Positions 27,827-35,921 of a stretch of 62,194 nt of DNA are shown piece by piece; positions within the stretch are counted from its first letter, which is position 1, and each line of letters begins with the position of its first letter. The notes under the pieces are model-generated. The model was not told the origin of the DNA. It saw only the letters and a list, made by a program, of their open reading frames with translations, and searched no databases. The stretch spans positions 1-62,194 of the forward strand of contig NZ_AQWU01000061.1 in the NCBI RefSeq assembly GCF_000376265.1, in the 5' to 3' direction. The stretch is from Thermus igniterrae ATCC 700962. GTDB lineage: Bacteria; Deinococcota; Deinococci; Deinococcales; Thermaceae. The translations under genes and the position numbers were made by a program.

Positions 27827-29607
27827 CAGAGGGCCATCTTACCAGCCAGGGCCCGCTTCAGGGCCTCCGCCGCCTGGCGGTTCATGCCGGGCAGGCGGGC
27901 CAGCTCCTCCAGGGGGGCCTCCATGAGGGCCTTGAGCCCCCCATAGCGCTCCAGAAGGAGGCGCCGCCTGGCCTCCCCGATGCCGGGGATGCCGGAGAGC
28001 ACCTGCAAAAGGGCCTCGCTCCGCCTTTTCTGGTGGTAGCGCAGGCCGTTTTGGTGGGCCTCGTCCCGCAGGTGGATGAGGAGCTGTAAGGCGGGGTGGG
28101 TGAGGGGAAGGCGGAGCTCGCGGCCCTCGGGGGTGAGGAGGACCTCCTCCTTCTTGGCCAGGCCCACCAGGGGGATGCGGAGGCCTGCCCGCTCCAGGGC
28201 CCTTGCCGCCGCCCGCACCTGGCCTAGGCCCCCGTCAATGAGGAGGAGGTCAGGCAGGGGCATCTCCTTGAGGCTTCCCGTGAAGCGGCGGTAGACCCCC
28301 TCCTCCATGGCCCCGTAGTCGTCGTTGCCCGCCTTGAGCCGCATCCTGCGGTACTCGGCCCGCTTGGGCCTGCCCCCCTCGAACACGGCCATGGAGAAGA
28401 CCCGGGCCTCCCCCTGGAGGTGGCTTACGTCGTAGCCCTCCAGGCGGAAGGGACGCCGGGCCAGGCCCAGGAGGTCCTGGAGGGCCTTGAGGGCGGGATG
28501 GTCCCCCCGCCTTTCCAGGAGCTTGAGCTCGGTCTCCAGGGCCAGGCGGGCGTTCCGCTCGGCCAGCTCCAGGAGGCGTTGCTTCTCCCCCCGCTTGGGC
28601 ACCCTGACCTCCACCTTCCGCCCCGCGCGCTGGCGCAGGAGGGCCTCCAGGCTGCTCAGGTCCTCGAGGGCAAAGGGGAGGAGGATGAGGGGGGGCAGGG
28701 GAGAGGCCTCCAGGTAGTGGTCGCGCAGGAAGGCCCAGAGGATCTCCGCGTCCGTGGCCTCCTCCTTCTCCACCACCCGGCTCAGGCGGCCCAGGATGCG
28801 TCCGCCCCGCACCTGGTAGAGCTGGACCACGGCCAGGGCCCCGGCCCGGGCCATCCCCAGGAAGTCCAGGTCCCCCATCTCGGGGTCAAAGGCCTGCTGG
28901 GCGGTGGCGAAAAAGGCCCTTAGGGCCTCCATCTGGTCGCGGATCTCCGCCGCCCGCTCAAACTCCAGCCTCCGGGCGGCCTCCCGCATCTTGGCCTCCA
29001 GGTGGGCCAGAAGCCAGTCCACCTTCCCCTCCAGCACCGCCTCCACCTGGCGCACCACCTCCCCGTAGGCCTCGGGGTCGGCCAGGCCCACGCAGGGGGC
29101 CAGGCAACGCCCCATGCTGTGGTTCAGGCAGGGGTAGCGCCGCCGCCGCATGGGGTAGCCGGAGTTTTTCCGCAAGGGGAAGTACTGGTCAATGAGGGTC
29201 TTGATGCGCCTCAGGGCGCCCGCCTCGGGGAAGGGCCCGTAGTACTTGGCCCCGTCCTCCTCCACCCGCCGCACCACCAAGAGGGTGGGGAAGGGCTCGC
29301 GGGTGAGCTTCAGGAAGGGGTAGTGCTTGTCGTCCTTGAGGAGGACGTTGTAGGGGGGGCGGTGGGCCTTGATGAGGTTGGCCTCGAGGAGCAGGGCCTC
29401 CACCTCGTCCCGGGTGGCGATGAAGTCCAGGCTGGTGGCCTCCTGGGCGATGCGCAGGGGCTTGCCTTCCGCGTGAAAGTAGCTCCGCACCCGGGCCCGG
29501 AGGCTTTTGGCCTTGCCCACGTAGAGCACCTCCTCCCCCTGCTTCCAGAGGTAGACGCCGGGGGCCTCGGGCAGGGGGGGCAGGTCCTCAGGCCGCACGC
29601 TCCCCAT
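27826..29607 (-). CDS. uvrC: UvrABC excinuclease subunit C
   Basis: 593 residues as drawn. Makes the dual incision in nucleotide excision repair. The N-terminal GIY-YIG nuclease has GVYLWKQGEEVLYVGKAKSLRARV, a UVR domain follows (EFERAAEIRDQMEAL), then the RNase H-like nuclease with GYDVSHLQG and LLIDGGLGQ, and a C-terminal double helix-hairpin-helix. The true start may be the GTG at 29598 instead of ATG 29607: the -10 TACAAT overlaps the ATG, and its distance to the GTG is 7 nt, the leaderless spacing seen elsewhere in this window. Confidence 0.95.
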   Translation of the reverse strand: MGSVRPEDLPPLPEAPGVYLWKQGEEVLYVGKAKSLRARVRSYFHAEGKPLRIAQEATSLDFIATRDEVEALLLEANLIKAHRPPYNVLLKDDKHYPFLKLTREPFPTLLVVRRVEEDGAKYYGPFPEAGALRRIKTLIDQYFPLRKNSGYPMRRRRYPCLNHSMGRCLAPCVGLADPEAYGEVVRQVEAVLEGKVDWLLAHLEAKMREAARRLEFERAAEIRDQMEALRAFFATAQQAFDPEMGDLDFLGMARAGALAVVQLYQVRGGRILGRLSRVVEKEEATDAEILWAFLRDHYLEASPLPPLILLPFALEDLSSLEALLRQRAGRKVEVRVPKRGEKQRLLELAERNARLALETELKLLERRGDHPALKALQDLLGLARRPFRLEGYDVSHLQGEARVFSMAVFEGGRPKRAEYRRMRLKAGNDDYGAMEEGVYRRFTGSLKEMPLPDLLLIDGGLGQVRAAARALERAGLRIPLVGLAKKEEVLLTPEGRELRLPLTHPALQLLIHLRDEAHQNGLRYHQKRRSEALLQVLSGIPGIGEARRRLLLERYGGLKALMEAPLEELARLPGMNRQAAEALKRALAGKMAL

Positions 29608-29635
29608 TGTAGATTGGCCCCATGGAGCCTGTCAT
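29606..29635 (-). promoter_or_regulatory. uvrC operon promoter
   Basis: Minus-strand ATGACA (29635-29630), 18-nt spacer, TACAAT (29611-29606). The -10 overlaps the -10 of the divergent dipeptidase gene and places transcription start at or next to GTG 29598. It should drive uvrC-argS-htrA-dNK-dNK-murE. Confidence 0.7.
29610..29615 (+). promoter_or_regulatory. Dipeptidase-gene -10 element (leaderless), overlapping the uvrC -10
   Basis: TAGATT ends 6 nt before ATG 29622 and shares bases 29610-29611 with the opposite-strand TACAAT. Confidence 0.55.
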
Positions 29636-30584
29636 GGTGGACGCCCACCTGGACCTGGCCTGGAACGTCCGGGCCCTGGGGCGGGACCTCACCCTTCCCC
29701 TGGACCGCCTCCGCGCCCAGGACCCCCACCCCGACACCCCCCTGGTGACCCTCCCCAGCCTGCGGGAGGCAGGGGTGGCGGTGGCCTTCGCCACCCTCTT
29801 CGTGGACCCCAGGGAGGGGGGAATAGACGCGTGGCAGGAGGAGGTCTGGGCCCAGCTGGCCCTCTACGAGGCCTGGGAGGGCGCAGGCCTGGTGCGCATT
29901 CTGCGGGAAAGAGAGGACCTCCTGGCCCACCTGGAGCGCTTTCCCAAAGACGGCACCTTGGGCCTAATCCTCCTTCTGGAAGGGGCCCACGCCCTTCCCA
30001 CCCCGGAGGACCTCCGCCCCTTGCGGGCCCGGGGGCTCAGGCTCCTCTCCCTCACCTGGGCCACGGCCAGCCCCTACGCCGGGGGCAACGCCGAGGCGGG
30101 GCCGCTTACGGGGGCGGGCAGGGAGCTTCTTGGGGAGATGGAGCGCCTAGGGGTGGCCCTGGACCTCTCCCACCTGGCGGAGGAGGCGGCCTGGGAGGCC
30201 CTGGAGCGCTTTGGGGGTGCGGTCTGCGCCACCCACGCCAACGCCCAGGCCCTGGTGCCCACCCCCCGCCACCTCCCTGACCCCCTTCTGCAGGCCCTGG
30301 GGGAGCGGGGGGGTGTTCTGGGCCTGGTGCCCTTCAACGCCTTCCTGGACCCCGGTTGGAAGCGGGGGATGAAAAGGCTTCCCCTCGCCGCCTTCCTCCG
30401 CCACAAGGCCCACGCGGAGGCCTTCCTGGGCCCCCAGGGGGTGGGCCTGGGCACGGACTGGGACGGGGGGTTTGGCCTGGAGGCCGTCCCTGAGGGGCTG
30501 GACCGCCACCGGGACCTCCGGGCCCTGGGGGACGGGGGGTTCCTGGGGGAAAACTGGCTACGCTGGCTTCGCTCCTGGTTCTAG
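29622..30584 (+). CDS. Membrane dipeptidase-family (peptidase M19) protein
   Basis: 320 residues, TIM-barrel zinc dipeptidase family (renal dipeptidase, also D-Ala-D-Ala or L,D-dipeptide hydrolases). Metal and active-site residues are visible in MVDAHLDLAW (His-x-Asp), LLEGAHAL (Glu), LDLSHLAE (His), CATHANAQAL (His) and GTDWDGG (Asp). No signal peptide, so cytoplasmic. The leaderless -10 supports ATG 29622. Its 3' end overlaps the converging PaaI gene by 27 nt. Confidence 0.9.
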   Translation: MEPVMVDAHLDLAWNVRALGRDLTLPLDRLRAQDPHPDTPLVTLPSLREAGVAVAFATLFVDPREGGIDAWQEEVWAQLALYEAWEGAGLVRILREREDLLAHLERFPKDGTLGLILLLEGAHALPTPEDLRPLRARGLRLLSLTWATASPYAGGNAEAGPLTGAGRELLGEMERLGVALDLSHLAEEAAWEALERFGGAVCATHANAQALVPTPRHLPDPLLQALGERGGVLGLVPFNAFLDPGWKRGMKRLPLAAFLRHKAHAEAFLGPQGVGLGTDWDGGFGLEAVPEGLDRHRDLRALGDGGFLGENWLRWLRSWF

Positions 30585-30971
30585 GGGGACCACCGCCAGG
30601 GTGCAGCGGCTGGCGGCCACCAGCCTGCCCTCCTCGTCGTAAACCTTTATCTCCCAGACCTGGGTGGTGCGCCCCACGTGCAGGGGCCTCCCCACCGCCC
30701 GGATGACCCCGGCCTGCTTCTTGCGGATGTGGTTGCAGTTGATCTCCAGGCCGAAGGCGGCGTGGCCCGGGGGAGCGTTCAGGAAGCCGCCGATGCTGGC
30801 CACGCTTTCCGCCAGGGCCACCGTGGCCCCGCCGTGGAGGAAGCCAAAGGGCTGGTGCACCCTGGGGCCCACCTCCAGCTCGGCCACCACCTCCTCCTTT
30901 TCCAGCTTCAGGTAGCGCACCCCCAGGGTGCCGTCCAGGGTCTCCCGTCCCAGGATGCCCGTGAGGTCCAT
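30558..30971 (-). CDS. paaI: PaaI-family hotdog-fold thioesterase
   Basis: 137 residues. Hydrolyses acyl- or aryl-CoA thioesters; PaaI members remove dead-end phenylacetyl-CoA derivatives. The hotdog signature is VHQPFGFLHGGATVALAES with the conserved Gly-Gly and active-site residues, followed by GLEINCNHIRKK. The fold is well known from a T. thermophilus homologue. TATACT lies 7 nt before the ATG. It stands alone without other phenylacetate genes, so substrate range may be general. Confidence 0.9.
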   Translation of the reverse strand: MDLTGILGRETLDGTLGVRYLKLEKEEVVAELEVGPRVHQPFGFLHGGATVALAESVASIGGFLNAPPGHAAFGLEINCNHIRKKQAGVIRAVGRPLHVGRTTQVWEIKVYDEEGRLVAASRCTLAVVPLEPGAKPA

Positions 30972-30978
30972 GGCCTGG

Positions 30979-30984
30979 AGTATA
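30979..30984 (-). promoter_or_regulatory. paaI -10 element (leaderless)
   Basis: Minus-strand TATACT, 7 nt before the ATG. It shares four bases with the plus-strand TATAAA of the divergent gene. Confidence 0.6.
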
Positions 30985-30986
30985 AA
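30981..30986 (+). promoter_or_regulatory. -10 element of the alpha/beta-hydrolase-like gene (leaderless)
   Basis: TATAAA, 7 nt before GTG 30994; it overlaps the paaI -10 on the other strand. Confidence 0.6.
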
Positions 30987-30993
30987 GGGGGTT

Positions 30994-31626
30994 GTGGGCG
31001 AGGTGCGGGTCTTCCCTGGGCTTCTCTCTCCTCCGGCGGGGCTGGACTTCCTTAAAGCCCTTCCCTCGGAGGAGGGACTGCACCTGGTGGCCTTTGGGGA
31101 GGGGGCCCTAAAGGCCCTACAGGTGGCCTATCGGGAAGGGGCCAGGAGCCTCGTTCTCCTTTCCCCCGTCCTACGCAAGGACGCCCTCCTGGCCGCCCGG
31201 CTTGAGGCCCTCCGCTTTGGCCTGGAGCGGGGTGGGGTGGAGGGGTTTGCCCGAATCGGCCGGGCCCTCTTCTTCGGCCCCCGTACCGTGGGTAGCGAGG
31301 AGATCTTCCAGGCCTGGCGGGAGGGGCTTTCCCAGGAGGGGGTTTGGGCCTGGCTCAGGCTGCTGGAGGGGCTTTCCGATGAGCGCCGCTGGCTAAGGGG
31401 TACCGAGGCCCGGGTCCTGGTGGTCCAGGGGGCTTGGGACGCCTTCACCCCGCCCCTTTACGGGAAGGAGGCAGCGGACTTTGCCAAGGGGGAGGCCCTG
31501 CGCTTTGCCCTGGAGGGGGCCGGCCACCTGGTCCCCTGGGAGGCCATGGAGGAGGTGAGGGAGCTGGTGGCGGACTTCCTTCTGGGGGAGGGGTTCCGTC
31601 CCCTGCCGGGGGGGCTGGCCCTGTGA
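30994..31626 (+). CDS. Alpha/beta-hydrolase-like protein lacking the nucleophile serine
   Basis: 210 residues. The C-terminal part (ARVLVVQGAWDAFTPP, then GAGHLVPWEAMEEV) matches the acid and histidine region of alpha/beta hydrolases, but at the nucleophile elbow the sequence is VAFGEGALKAL, with Glu where Gly-x-Ser-x-Gly needs Ser. The N-terminus is also shortened. It is therefore probably not a normal hydrolase. I place the start at GTG 30994 because TATAAA stands 7 nt upstream. It overlaps the next gene as GTGA. Confidence 0.75.
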   Translation: MGEVRVFPGLLSPPAGLDFLKALPSEEGLHLVAFGEGALKALQVAYREGARSLVLLSPVLRKDALLAARLEALRFGLERGGVEGFARIGRALFFGPRTVGSEEIFQAWREGLSQEGVWAWLRLLEGLSDERRWLRGTEARVLVVQGAWDAFTPPLYGKEAADFAKGEALRFALEGAGHLVPWEAMEEVRELVADFLLGEGFRPLPGGLAL

Positions 31627-31985
31627 GGCGCACGGGCTACATCCACCTCTATGGCCTGAACCTGGTTTTTGACCGGGTGGGCCAGGGGCCGGCGGTGGTG
31701 CTCCTGGCGGAGGAGGCCTCCCGCTGGCCCCAAGCCCTGCCTCCCGGCTTCACCTTCTACCTCCTGGACCTCCCCGGGTTCGGCCGCACCGGGGGACCTC
31801 CCCTCACTCCGGAGGAACTAGCCGAGTATGTGGCGGGCTTTTTGGTCATGTTGAACCTGGGCGCCCCACCCCTTCTGGTCCGCGGGGTGGGGGAGCGGGT
31901 GGGGGCGGTGTTGGCCGAGCGGGGATACCGGGTTTTCTCCGGGCTTGATTTAAGTGAAGCCTTGCTCAAGGGGGCGTTTCCCTGA
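31623..31985 (+). CDS. Truncated alpha/beta-hydrolase-like protein
   Basis: 120 residues resembling only the N-terminal half of the alpha/beta-hydrolase fold: strand and loop GLNLVFDRVGQGPAVVLL, then LLDLPGFGRTGGPP, a typical oxyanion-side segment. The elbow reads LVRGVGERVG, with no serine. The protein stops before the acid and histidine would occur. GTG 31623 overlaps the stop of the preceding gene, which carries the complementary C-terminal half, so the two may form one complex or be remnants of a duplication. Confidence 0.65.
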   Translation: MRRTGYIHLYGLNLVFDRVGQGPAVVLLAEEASRWPQALPPGFTFYLLDLPGFGRTGGPPLTPEELAEYVAGFLVMLNLGAPPLLVRGVGERVGAVLAERGYRVFSGLDLSEALLKGAFP

Positions 31986-32010
31986 TACCATACCGTCAGG
32001 AGGTACGCTT

Positions 32011-32451
32011 ATGAGGAAACTGTTCGTCCTTCTTGCGGTGGCCATGGGCCTGGCCTCGGCGCAGTTCTCTGCGGAGACCCTGAAGCCTTCCCTGGCGGTG
32101 GTGGGCGGCACGCAGGGTTTCGGGCTGGAGGTTTCCTGGCACTGCCTCCTCTTCCAGCCTCCGGTGGGCGAGGTGCGGCCGGCTTTGGACCTGGCCTACA
32201 CGGTTTCCGGCGAGGTTAACGGCGCCTTCCTCTTCCGCTACCTCTACCCCGTGGCCGAGGGGCTGAAGGCGGGGGTGGGCCTTGGGGTGGCCATCCCCAG
32301 GTTCCGGTTCGGGGACACCCGCTTCTACTTCCGGGCGGATGCGGAGTACGACCTGAAGGCGGCCACGGGGGCCCCCCTCTTCCTGGGTGGGGACTTCGGC
32401 CTGGCTGGCAACACCTTGGCGGCCCAGATCAAGCTGGGCTACCGCTTCTAG
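32011..32451 (+). CDS. Small exported beta-rich protein, probable outer-membrane protein
   Basis: 146 residues. Signal peptide (RKLFVLLAVAMGLASAQ) followed by alternating beta-strand segments: AVVGGTQGFGLEVSW, LDLAYTVSG, FLFRYLYPVAEGL, GVGLGVAIPRFRFG, FYFRADAEYDL, AAQIKLGYRF. The terminal Phe (KLGYRF) is the classic end signal for outer-membrane barrels. AGGAGG lies 8 nt before the ATG. It ends at a strong terminator. No family name can be given. Confidence 0.75.
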   Translation: MRKLFVLLAVAMGLASAQFSAETLKPSLAVVGGTQGFGLEVSWHCLLFQPPVGEVRPALDLAYTVSGEVNGAFLFRYLYPVAEGLKAGVGLGVAIPRFRFGDTRFYFRADAEYDLKAATGAPLFLGGDFGLAGNTLAAQIKLGYRF

Positions 32452-32460
32452 CCCCGATGG

Positions 32461-32496
32461 AAGAGGGGGTGGGCCTAGCCCACCCCCTCTTTACTT
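32461..32496 (+). terminator. Rho-independent terminator after the small outer-membrane protein gene
   Basis: A 14-bp perfect stem (32461-32474 with 32478-32491) with a 3-nt loop, followed by ACTTT. It separates the gene from converging truD. Confidence 0.85.
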
Positions 32497-32502
32497 TGGG
32501 CC

Positions 32503-33558
32503 TCAGGCTTCTTCCCCCTCTTCCATCCCCTCCGGGGCGTCCACCTCGGCCTTCATCACCTCCCGGAGGAGGCTGGTGGCGTAGCTTCCCTTGGGGAGGA
32601 AGAAGGAGAGCCAAAGCCCCTCGGGGGTTGCCTCCAGGTTCCATTCCTCCAGGGGCACCCGGATGGGCCTCCTGGCCCCCCGGCGGGCGGTGAACTCCTC
32701 CCGGCGGAGGTCGTAGCGGCGGAGGACCTCGTCCTCCAGGGCCCGGGCCTCCCCCTGGGCCTCGGGGTACTTCTTGCCGAAGAGGGGGCCGGTGGCGCTG
32801 ATCTCCAGCCTCAGGGCCCTTTCCGCCTCCTCAGGGGCCTCCACCAGGAACTCCCCCCCGGTGGCGTGCTTCTTGGCCCAGTCCCCCGGGATGACCCGGT
32901 CGTAGAGGCCCCGCTCCAGGCGCAAGGCCACCCAGTCGTTGAAGAGGAGGCTTTGCAGGCTTCCAATGAGGAAGCGCTTCAGCCAGGGGCTTCCCCGGCC
33001 CTTGCCCTTCTTCACCAGCTCGTAGCCCCGCAAGGGGTTGAGCCCCCCCAGGCCGAAGCGCTGGGGGCCGTAGTAGTTGGGGACACCCCGGGCGGCCAGG
33101 GCCCGCAGGATGGCCTCAGCCTGCTCCCTTCCCTGGGCGCCCCGGATGAGGATGCGGAAGCGGTTGCCCTTGAGGTGGCCGGTCCGGAGCTTGTTGGTGT
33201 GGAGGTTGGCCTCTAAAAGCCGCACTCCCCGGAGGTTTTCCAGGAGGCAGAGGGCGTCCTCGTGGGTGCGGGGGATGGAGAACCACTGCCGGGTCCGGGC
33301 ATGCTTGTCCTTGAGGCCCGCCACCCCGATGGCCTTCTCCGGCACCCCCACCTCGTCCCGCAGGAACTCAAAGACCTCCCGGGTGGTGAGCCCCTCCTTT
33401 TCCAGGAGGAGGTAGAGGTGCTCCCCCTCCCCCTTGGGCAGGTAGGCGGGCACCTCCTCCACCTGGAAGTCCTCGGGCTTCAGGCGGATGGCCCCGCCCA
33501 CCCCGGGGAGCCCCGCGGTGAGGAAGGGGTAGCGCTCAGGGCGGTATACCAGGTCCAT
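32503..33558 (-). CDS. truD: tRNA pseudouridine(13) synthase TruD
   Basis: 351 residues. Converts U13 of tRNA to pseudouridine. The catalytic aspartate is in AGLKDKHARTRQ, and the TruD fold is supported by IRLKPEDFQVEEVP near the N-terminus, KGNRFRILIRG and PNYYGPQRFG, all diagnostic. It starts 14 nt after pepF and is probably cotranscribed with it. Confidence 0.95.
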   Translation of the reverse strand: MDLVYRPERYPFLTAGLPGVGGAIRLKPEDFQVEEVPAYLPKGEGEHLYLLLEKEGLTTREVFEFLRDEVGVPEKAIGVAGLKDKHARTRQWFSIPRTHEDALCLLENLRGVRLLEANLHTNKLRTGHLKGNRFRILIRGAQGREQAEAILRALAARGVPNYYGPQRFGLGGLNPLRGYELVKKGKGRGSPWLKRFLIGSLQSLLFNDWVALRLERGLYDRVIPGDWAKKHATGGEFLVEAPEEAERALRLEISATGPLFGKKYPEAQGEARALEDEVLRRYDLRREEFTARRGARRPIRVPLEEWNLEATPEGLWLSFFLPKGSYATSLLREVMKAEVDAPEGMEEGEEA

Positions 33559-33572
33559 CCCTTCATTTTGGC

Positions 33573-35288
33573 TCAGGGAAGGGCCTCAAGCCAAGACTGG
33601 AGCACCCCGAAGCCGTAGCGGAAGAAGTCCTCGGAGGCCAGGTCCACCCCGGCCTTGGCCAGGATTTCCTTGGGGCTTGCGCTCTCCCCGGCCTCGAGGA
33701 CCTCCAGGTACTTGGGCACGAAGGCCTGGCCCTCCTCCCGGTACCTGCCGTACAGGGCCAGGACCACCAGGTAGCCCAGGGCGTAGCTGTAGGTGTAGAA
33801 GCGGTAGTGGACGAAGTGGGGGATGCCGGCCCAGGCCGCCTGGTCCAGCTCCGTCCAGGCCACGGCCTCCCCGTAGAGCCGGGCCTGCTCCTCCTGCCAG
33901 ATTTGGTGGAAGGCCTCGGGGGAGAGGGCGGCCTCTTTGCGGGCCTCGAGGCTCCGCCTTTCAAAGAAGGTGTACATCACCTGGCGGAAGAGGGTGTTCA
34001 CCGCGTCCTCCACCCGCTCGGCCAGGAGGAGGGTCCGCTCCCCTTCGGGAAGGTTCTCCATGAGGAGGTCGTCCAGGAGGATTTCCGCAAAGACGCTGGC
34101 CGTCTCCGCCAGGGGGGTGGAGGCCCCAAAGTTGAGGAGGCGCTGCTTGCGGGCCAGGTAGAAGTGCACCCCGTGCCCCAGCTCGTGGGCCAGGGTGTGG
34201 GCGGCGTCCAGGTCGTCCGTGTGGTTGAGGAGCACGTAGGGGTGGGTGGAGGGAAGCCCCCCGGCGCAGAAGGCCCCGCCCCGCTTGCCAGGCCGGGGGT
34301 AGACGTCAATCCAGCGCCTTTCAAAGAACTCCCGGGCAATGGCCTCCACCCGGGGGGAGAAGCGGCGGAAGGCGGTAAGGACCAGCTCCTTGGCTTCGGC
34401 AAAGGGTATTTTGGGCTTCTCCGCCCTCAGGGGGGCCAGGAGGTCCTGGCTTGGGGTCTTCTCCAGGCCAAGCCGCTTGGCCTTCCAGCGGTAGTAGGCC
34501 TCCACCAGGCCGTAGTGTGCCTGGGTGGCCTCGAGGAGGGCCTCTATGTCCCGCACCGCCACCTCGTCCCGCAGGGCCACGGGCTCCAGAGGATGGCGGT
34601 AGCCCCTGAGGCGCAGGTCCTGCAGGTAGTCCAGGTAGACCGCGTTGAAGACGGCGCTCAGGGTGGGGGCCTCGGCCATGAGCTTGCTGTAAAGCTCCCG
34701 GTGGGCCTCCCGGCGCACCGCGGGGTCAGGGTCCCGCCGCAGGGCCCGCACCTCCATCTCCGTAAGCTCCTTGCCCCCCACCCGGAAGCGGAAGCGGCCG
34801 GTGTACTCGGTGTAGAACTGGCTCCAGGCGCTCCTTCCCACCAGGCCCTTGAGGTTGAGGAGCTCCTCCTCCCGTTCCGAAAGGGTGTAGGGGGCATAGG
34901 CCCTTTGCTGCAGGAGGAAGTGGCGCAGGTCGGCAAGCCCCGGGTGTTCCAGGAGCCTGCGGAAGGCCTCTTCGGCGAGCTTCTTGAGGGCCACCTCCAG
35001 GGGGACAAGCCGGTTCCTGAGCTCGGTGTAGCGGTTGCGCACCCGGTCCAGGAGGGCCTTGGCCACGGCGTCCTGGGTGCGGGTGGCGAAGTAGAGGCTG
35101 GCGTAGCTCAGGGGCTTGTGCCCCTTCTCCAGGGCCCGCTCGTAGTCCCGGAAGAGGGCCTCAGCCCTGTGGGGGTCCAGAAGGCCTTCCGGGGAAAGCC
35201 CCTCGGCCAGGGCCAGGGCTTCCTGGAGGTCTTCCTCAAGCCTCGGGTCCTCGGGGCCGGAGTACAGGTCAGAGAGGTCCCACTCCAT
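33573..35288 (-). CDS. pepF: Oligoendopeptidase F (M3B metallopeptidase)
   Basis: 571 residues. Cleaves short peptides in the cytoplasm. The zinc motif HELGH is in LAHELGHGVHF, and CAGGLPSTHPYVLLN and the late GIPHFVHYRFYTYSYALG are M3B signatures. The open frame continues far upstream on this strand, but ATG 35288 (MEWDLSDLY) is the real start: family members begin the same way, and TATAGT lies 7 nt upstream. Confidence 0.95.
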   Translation of the reverse strand: MEWDLSDLYSGPEDPRLEEDLQEALALAEGLSPEGLLDPHRAEALFRDYERALEKGHKPLSYASLYFATRTQDAVAKALLDRVRNRYTELRNRLVPLEVALKKLAEEAFRRLLEHPGLADLRHFLLQQRAYAPYTLSEREEELLNLKGLVGRSAWSQFYTEYTGRFRFRVGGKELTEMEVRALRRDPDPAVRREAHRELYSKLMAEAPTLSAVFNAVYLDYLQDLRLRGYRHPLEPVALRDEVAVRDIEALLEATQAHYGLVEAYYRWKAKRLGLEKTPSQDLLAPLRAEKPKIPFAEAKELVLTAFRRFSPRVEAIAREFFERRWIDVYPRPGKRGGAFCAGGLPSTHPYVLLNHTDDLDAAHTLAHELGHGVHFYLARKQRLLNFGASTPLAETASVFAEILLDDLLMENLPEGERTLLLAERVEDAVNTLFRQVMYTFFERRSLEARKEAALSPEAFHQIWQEEQARLYGEAVAWTELDQAAWAGIPHFVHYRFYTYSYALGYLVVLALYGRYREEGQAFVPKYLEVLEAGESASPKEILAKAGVDLASEDFFRYGFGVLQSWLEALP

Positions 35289-35295
35289 GGGGGCC

Positions 35296-35301
35296 ACTAT
35301 A
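35296..35301 (-). promoter_or_regulatory. pepF-truD -10 element (leaderless)
   Basis: Minus-strand TATAGT, 7 nt before the pepF ATG. Confidence 0.55.
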
Positions 35302-35366
35302 CCGCCACCCCGGTTAAGGGATGTGTAAGCCTTCCGGGCTAGGGTGGGAAGGGAAGGAGGTGAAAG

Positions 35367-35912
35367 ATGAAAAGGCAGTTTTGGCTTTTGGCCCTGATCC
35401 TTTCGGCCTGCAGCTTCCCCTTCAATTACTCCATCAACCTCCTCGACTACCTGGAAGTAGAGGGAACCTTCCAAGTGGGTGCTGGCGGCATAGACCCTAA
35501 TCCCAAGGACGTTGGACCCGTGCAAGTTTCCTGGAACCCAGACCCCCGGGTGAGCCTCTCTGGAGCTACCTTGGAGTTCCGGGTCTGCTTCACCTCCCAA
35601 ACTTCTGGGGCCGCTTTTAGCGGGACCTTGGCCTATACCGCCTACTTGGGGGCCCAAGGGGGAAGCGGTCTTTTTGTACCCGCCAACAAGGTGGCTGAGG
35701 GGACGCGGAATATCTCCGGTTTGGGTAGCGGTTCTGTGTGCGTGGAGGGCCAGGCCAACCTCACCCCGGCGCAGCTGCAGGCCATTCAGAGCGGTAACTT
35801 TTACGTGGGCGCCAGGATCTCTGGTACAGCCCAAAGCGCTCAGGAGGCCATCATCCGCTACCGGGGAGAGGTCTTCCGCCTCAATCTCTCTGGCAGCGTG
35901 CGGCCCTTCTAG
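35367..35912 (+). CDS. Lipoprotein of unknown function (paralogue of the 57.3-kb lipoprotein)
   Basis: 181 residues. A lipobox LSACSF puts the lipidated Cys near residue 15. The rest is beta-rich with two cysteines (FRVCF, SVCVEG) that could form a disulfide. The C-terminal half (KVAEGT, GQANLT, QSGNFYVGARISG) aligns with the lipoprotein gene at 57270-57797, so the genome carries at least two copies of this family. Strong AAGGAGG site before the ATG. Heads a three-gene unit of envelope proteins. No function can be assigned. Confidence 0.75.
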   Translation: MKRQFWLLALILSACSFPFNYSINLLDYLEVEGTFQVGAGGIDPNPKDVGPVQVSWNPDPRVSLSGATLEFRVCFTSQTSGAAFSGTLAYTAYLGAQGGSGLFVPANKVAEGTRNISGLGSGSVCVEGQANLTPAQLQAIQSGNFYVGARISGTAQSAQEAIIRYRGEVFRLNLSGSVRPF

Positions 35913-35921
35913 GGGTGAGGG

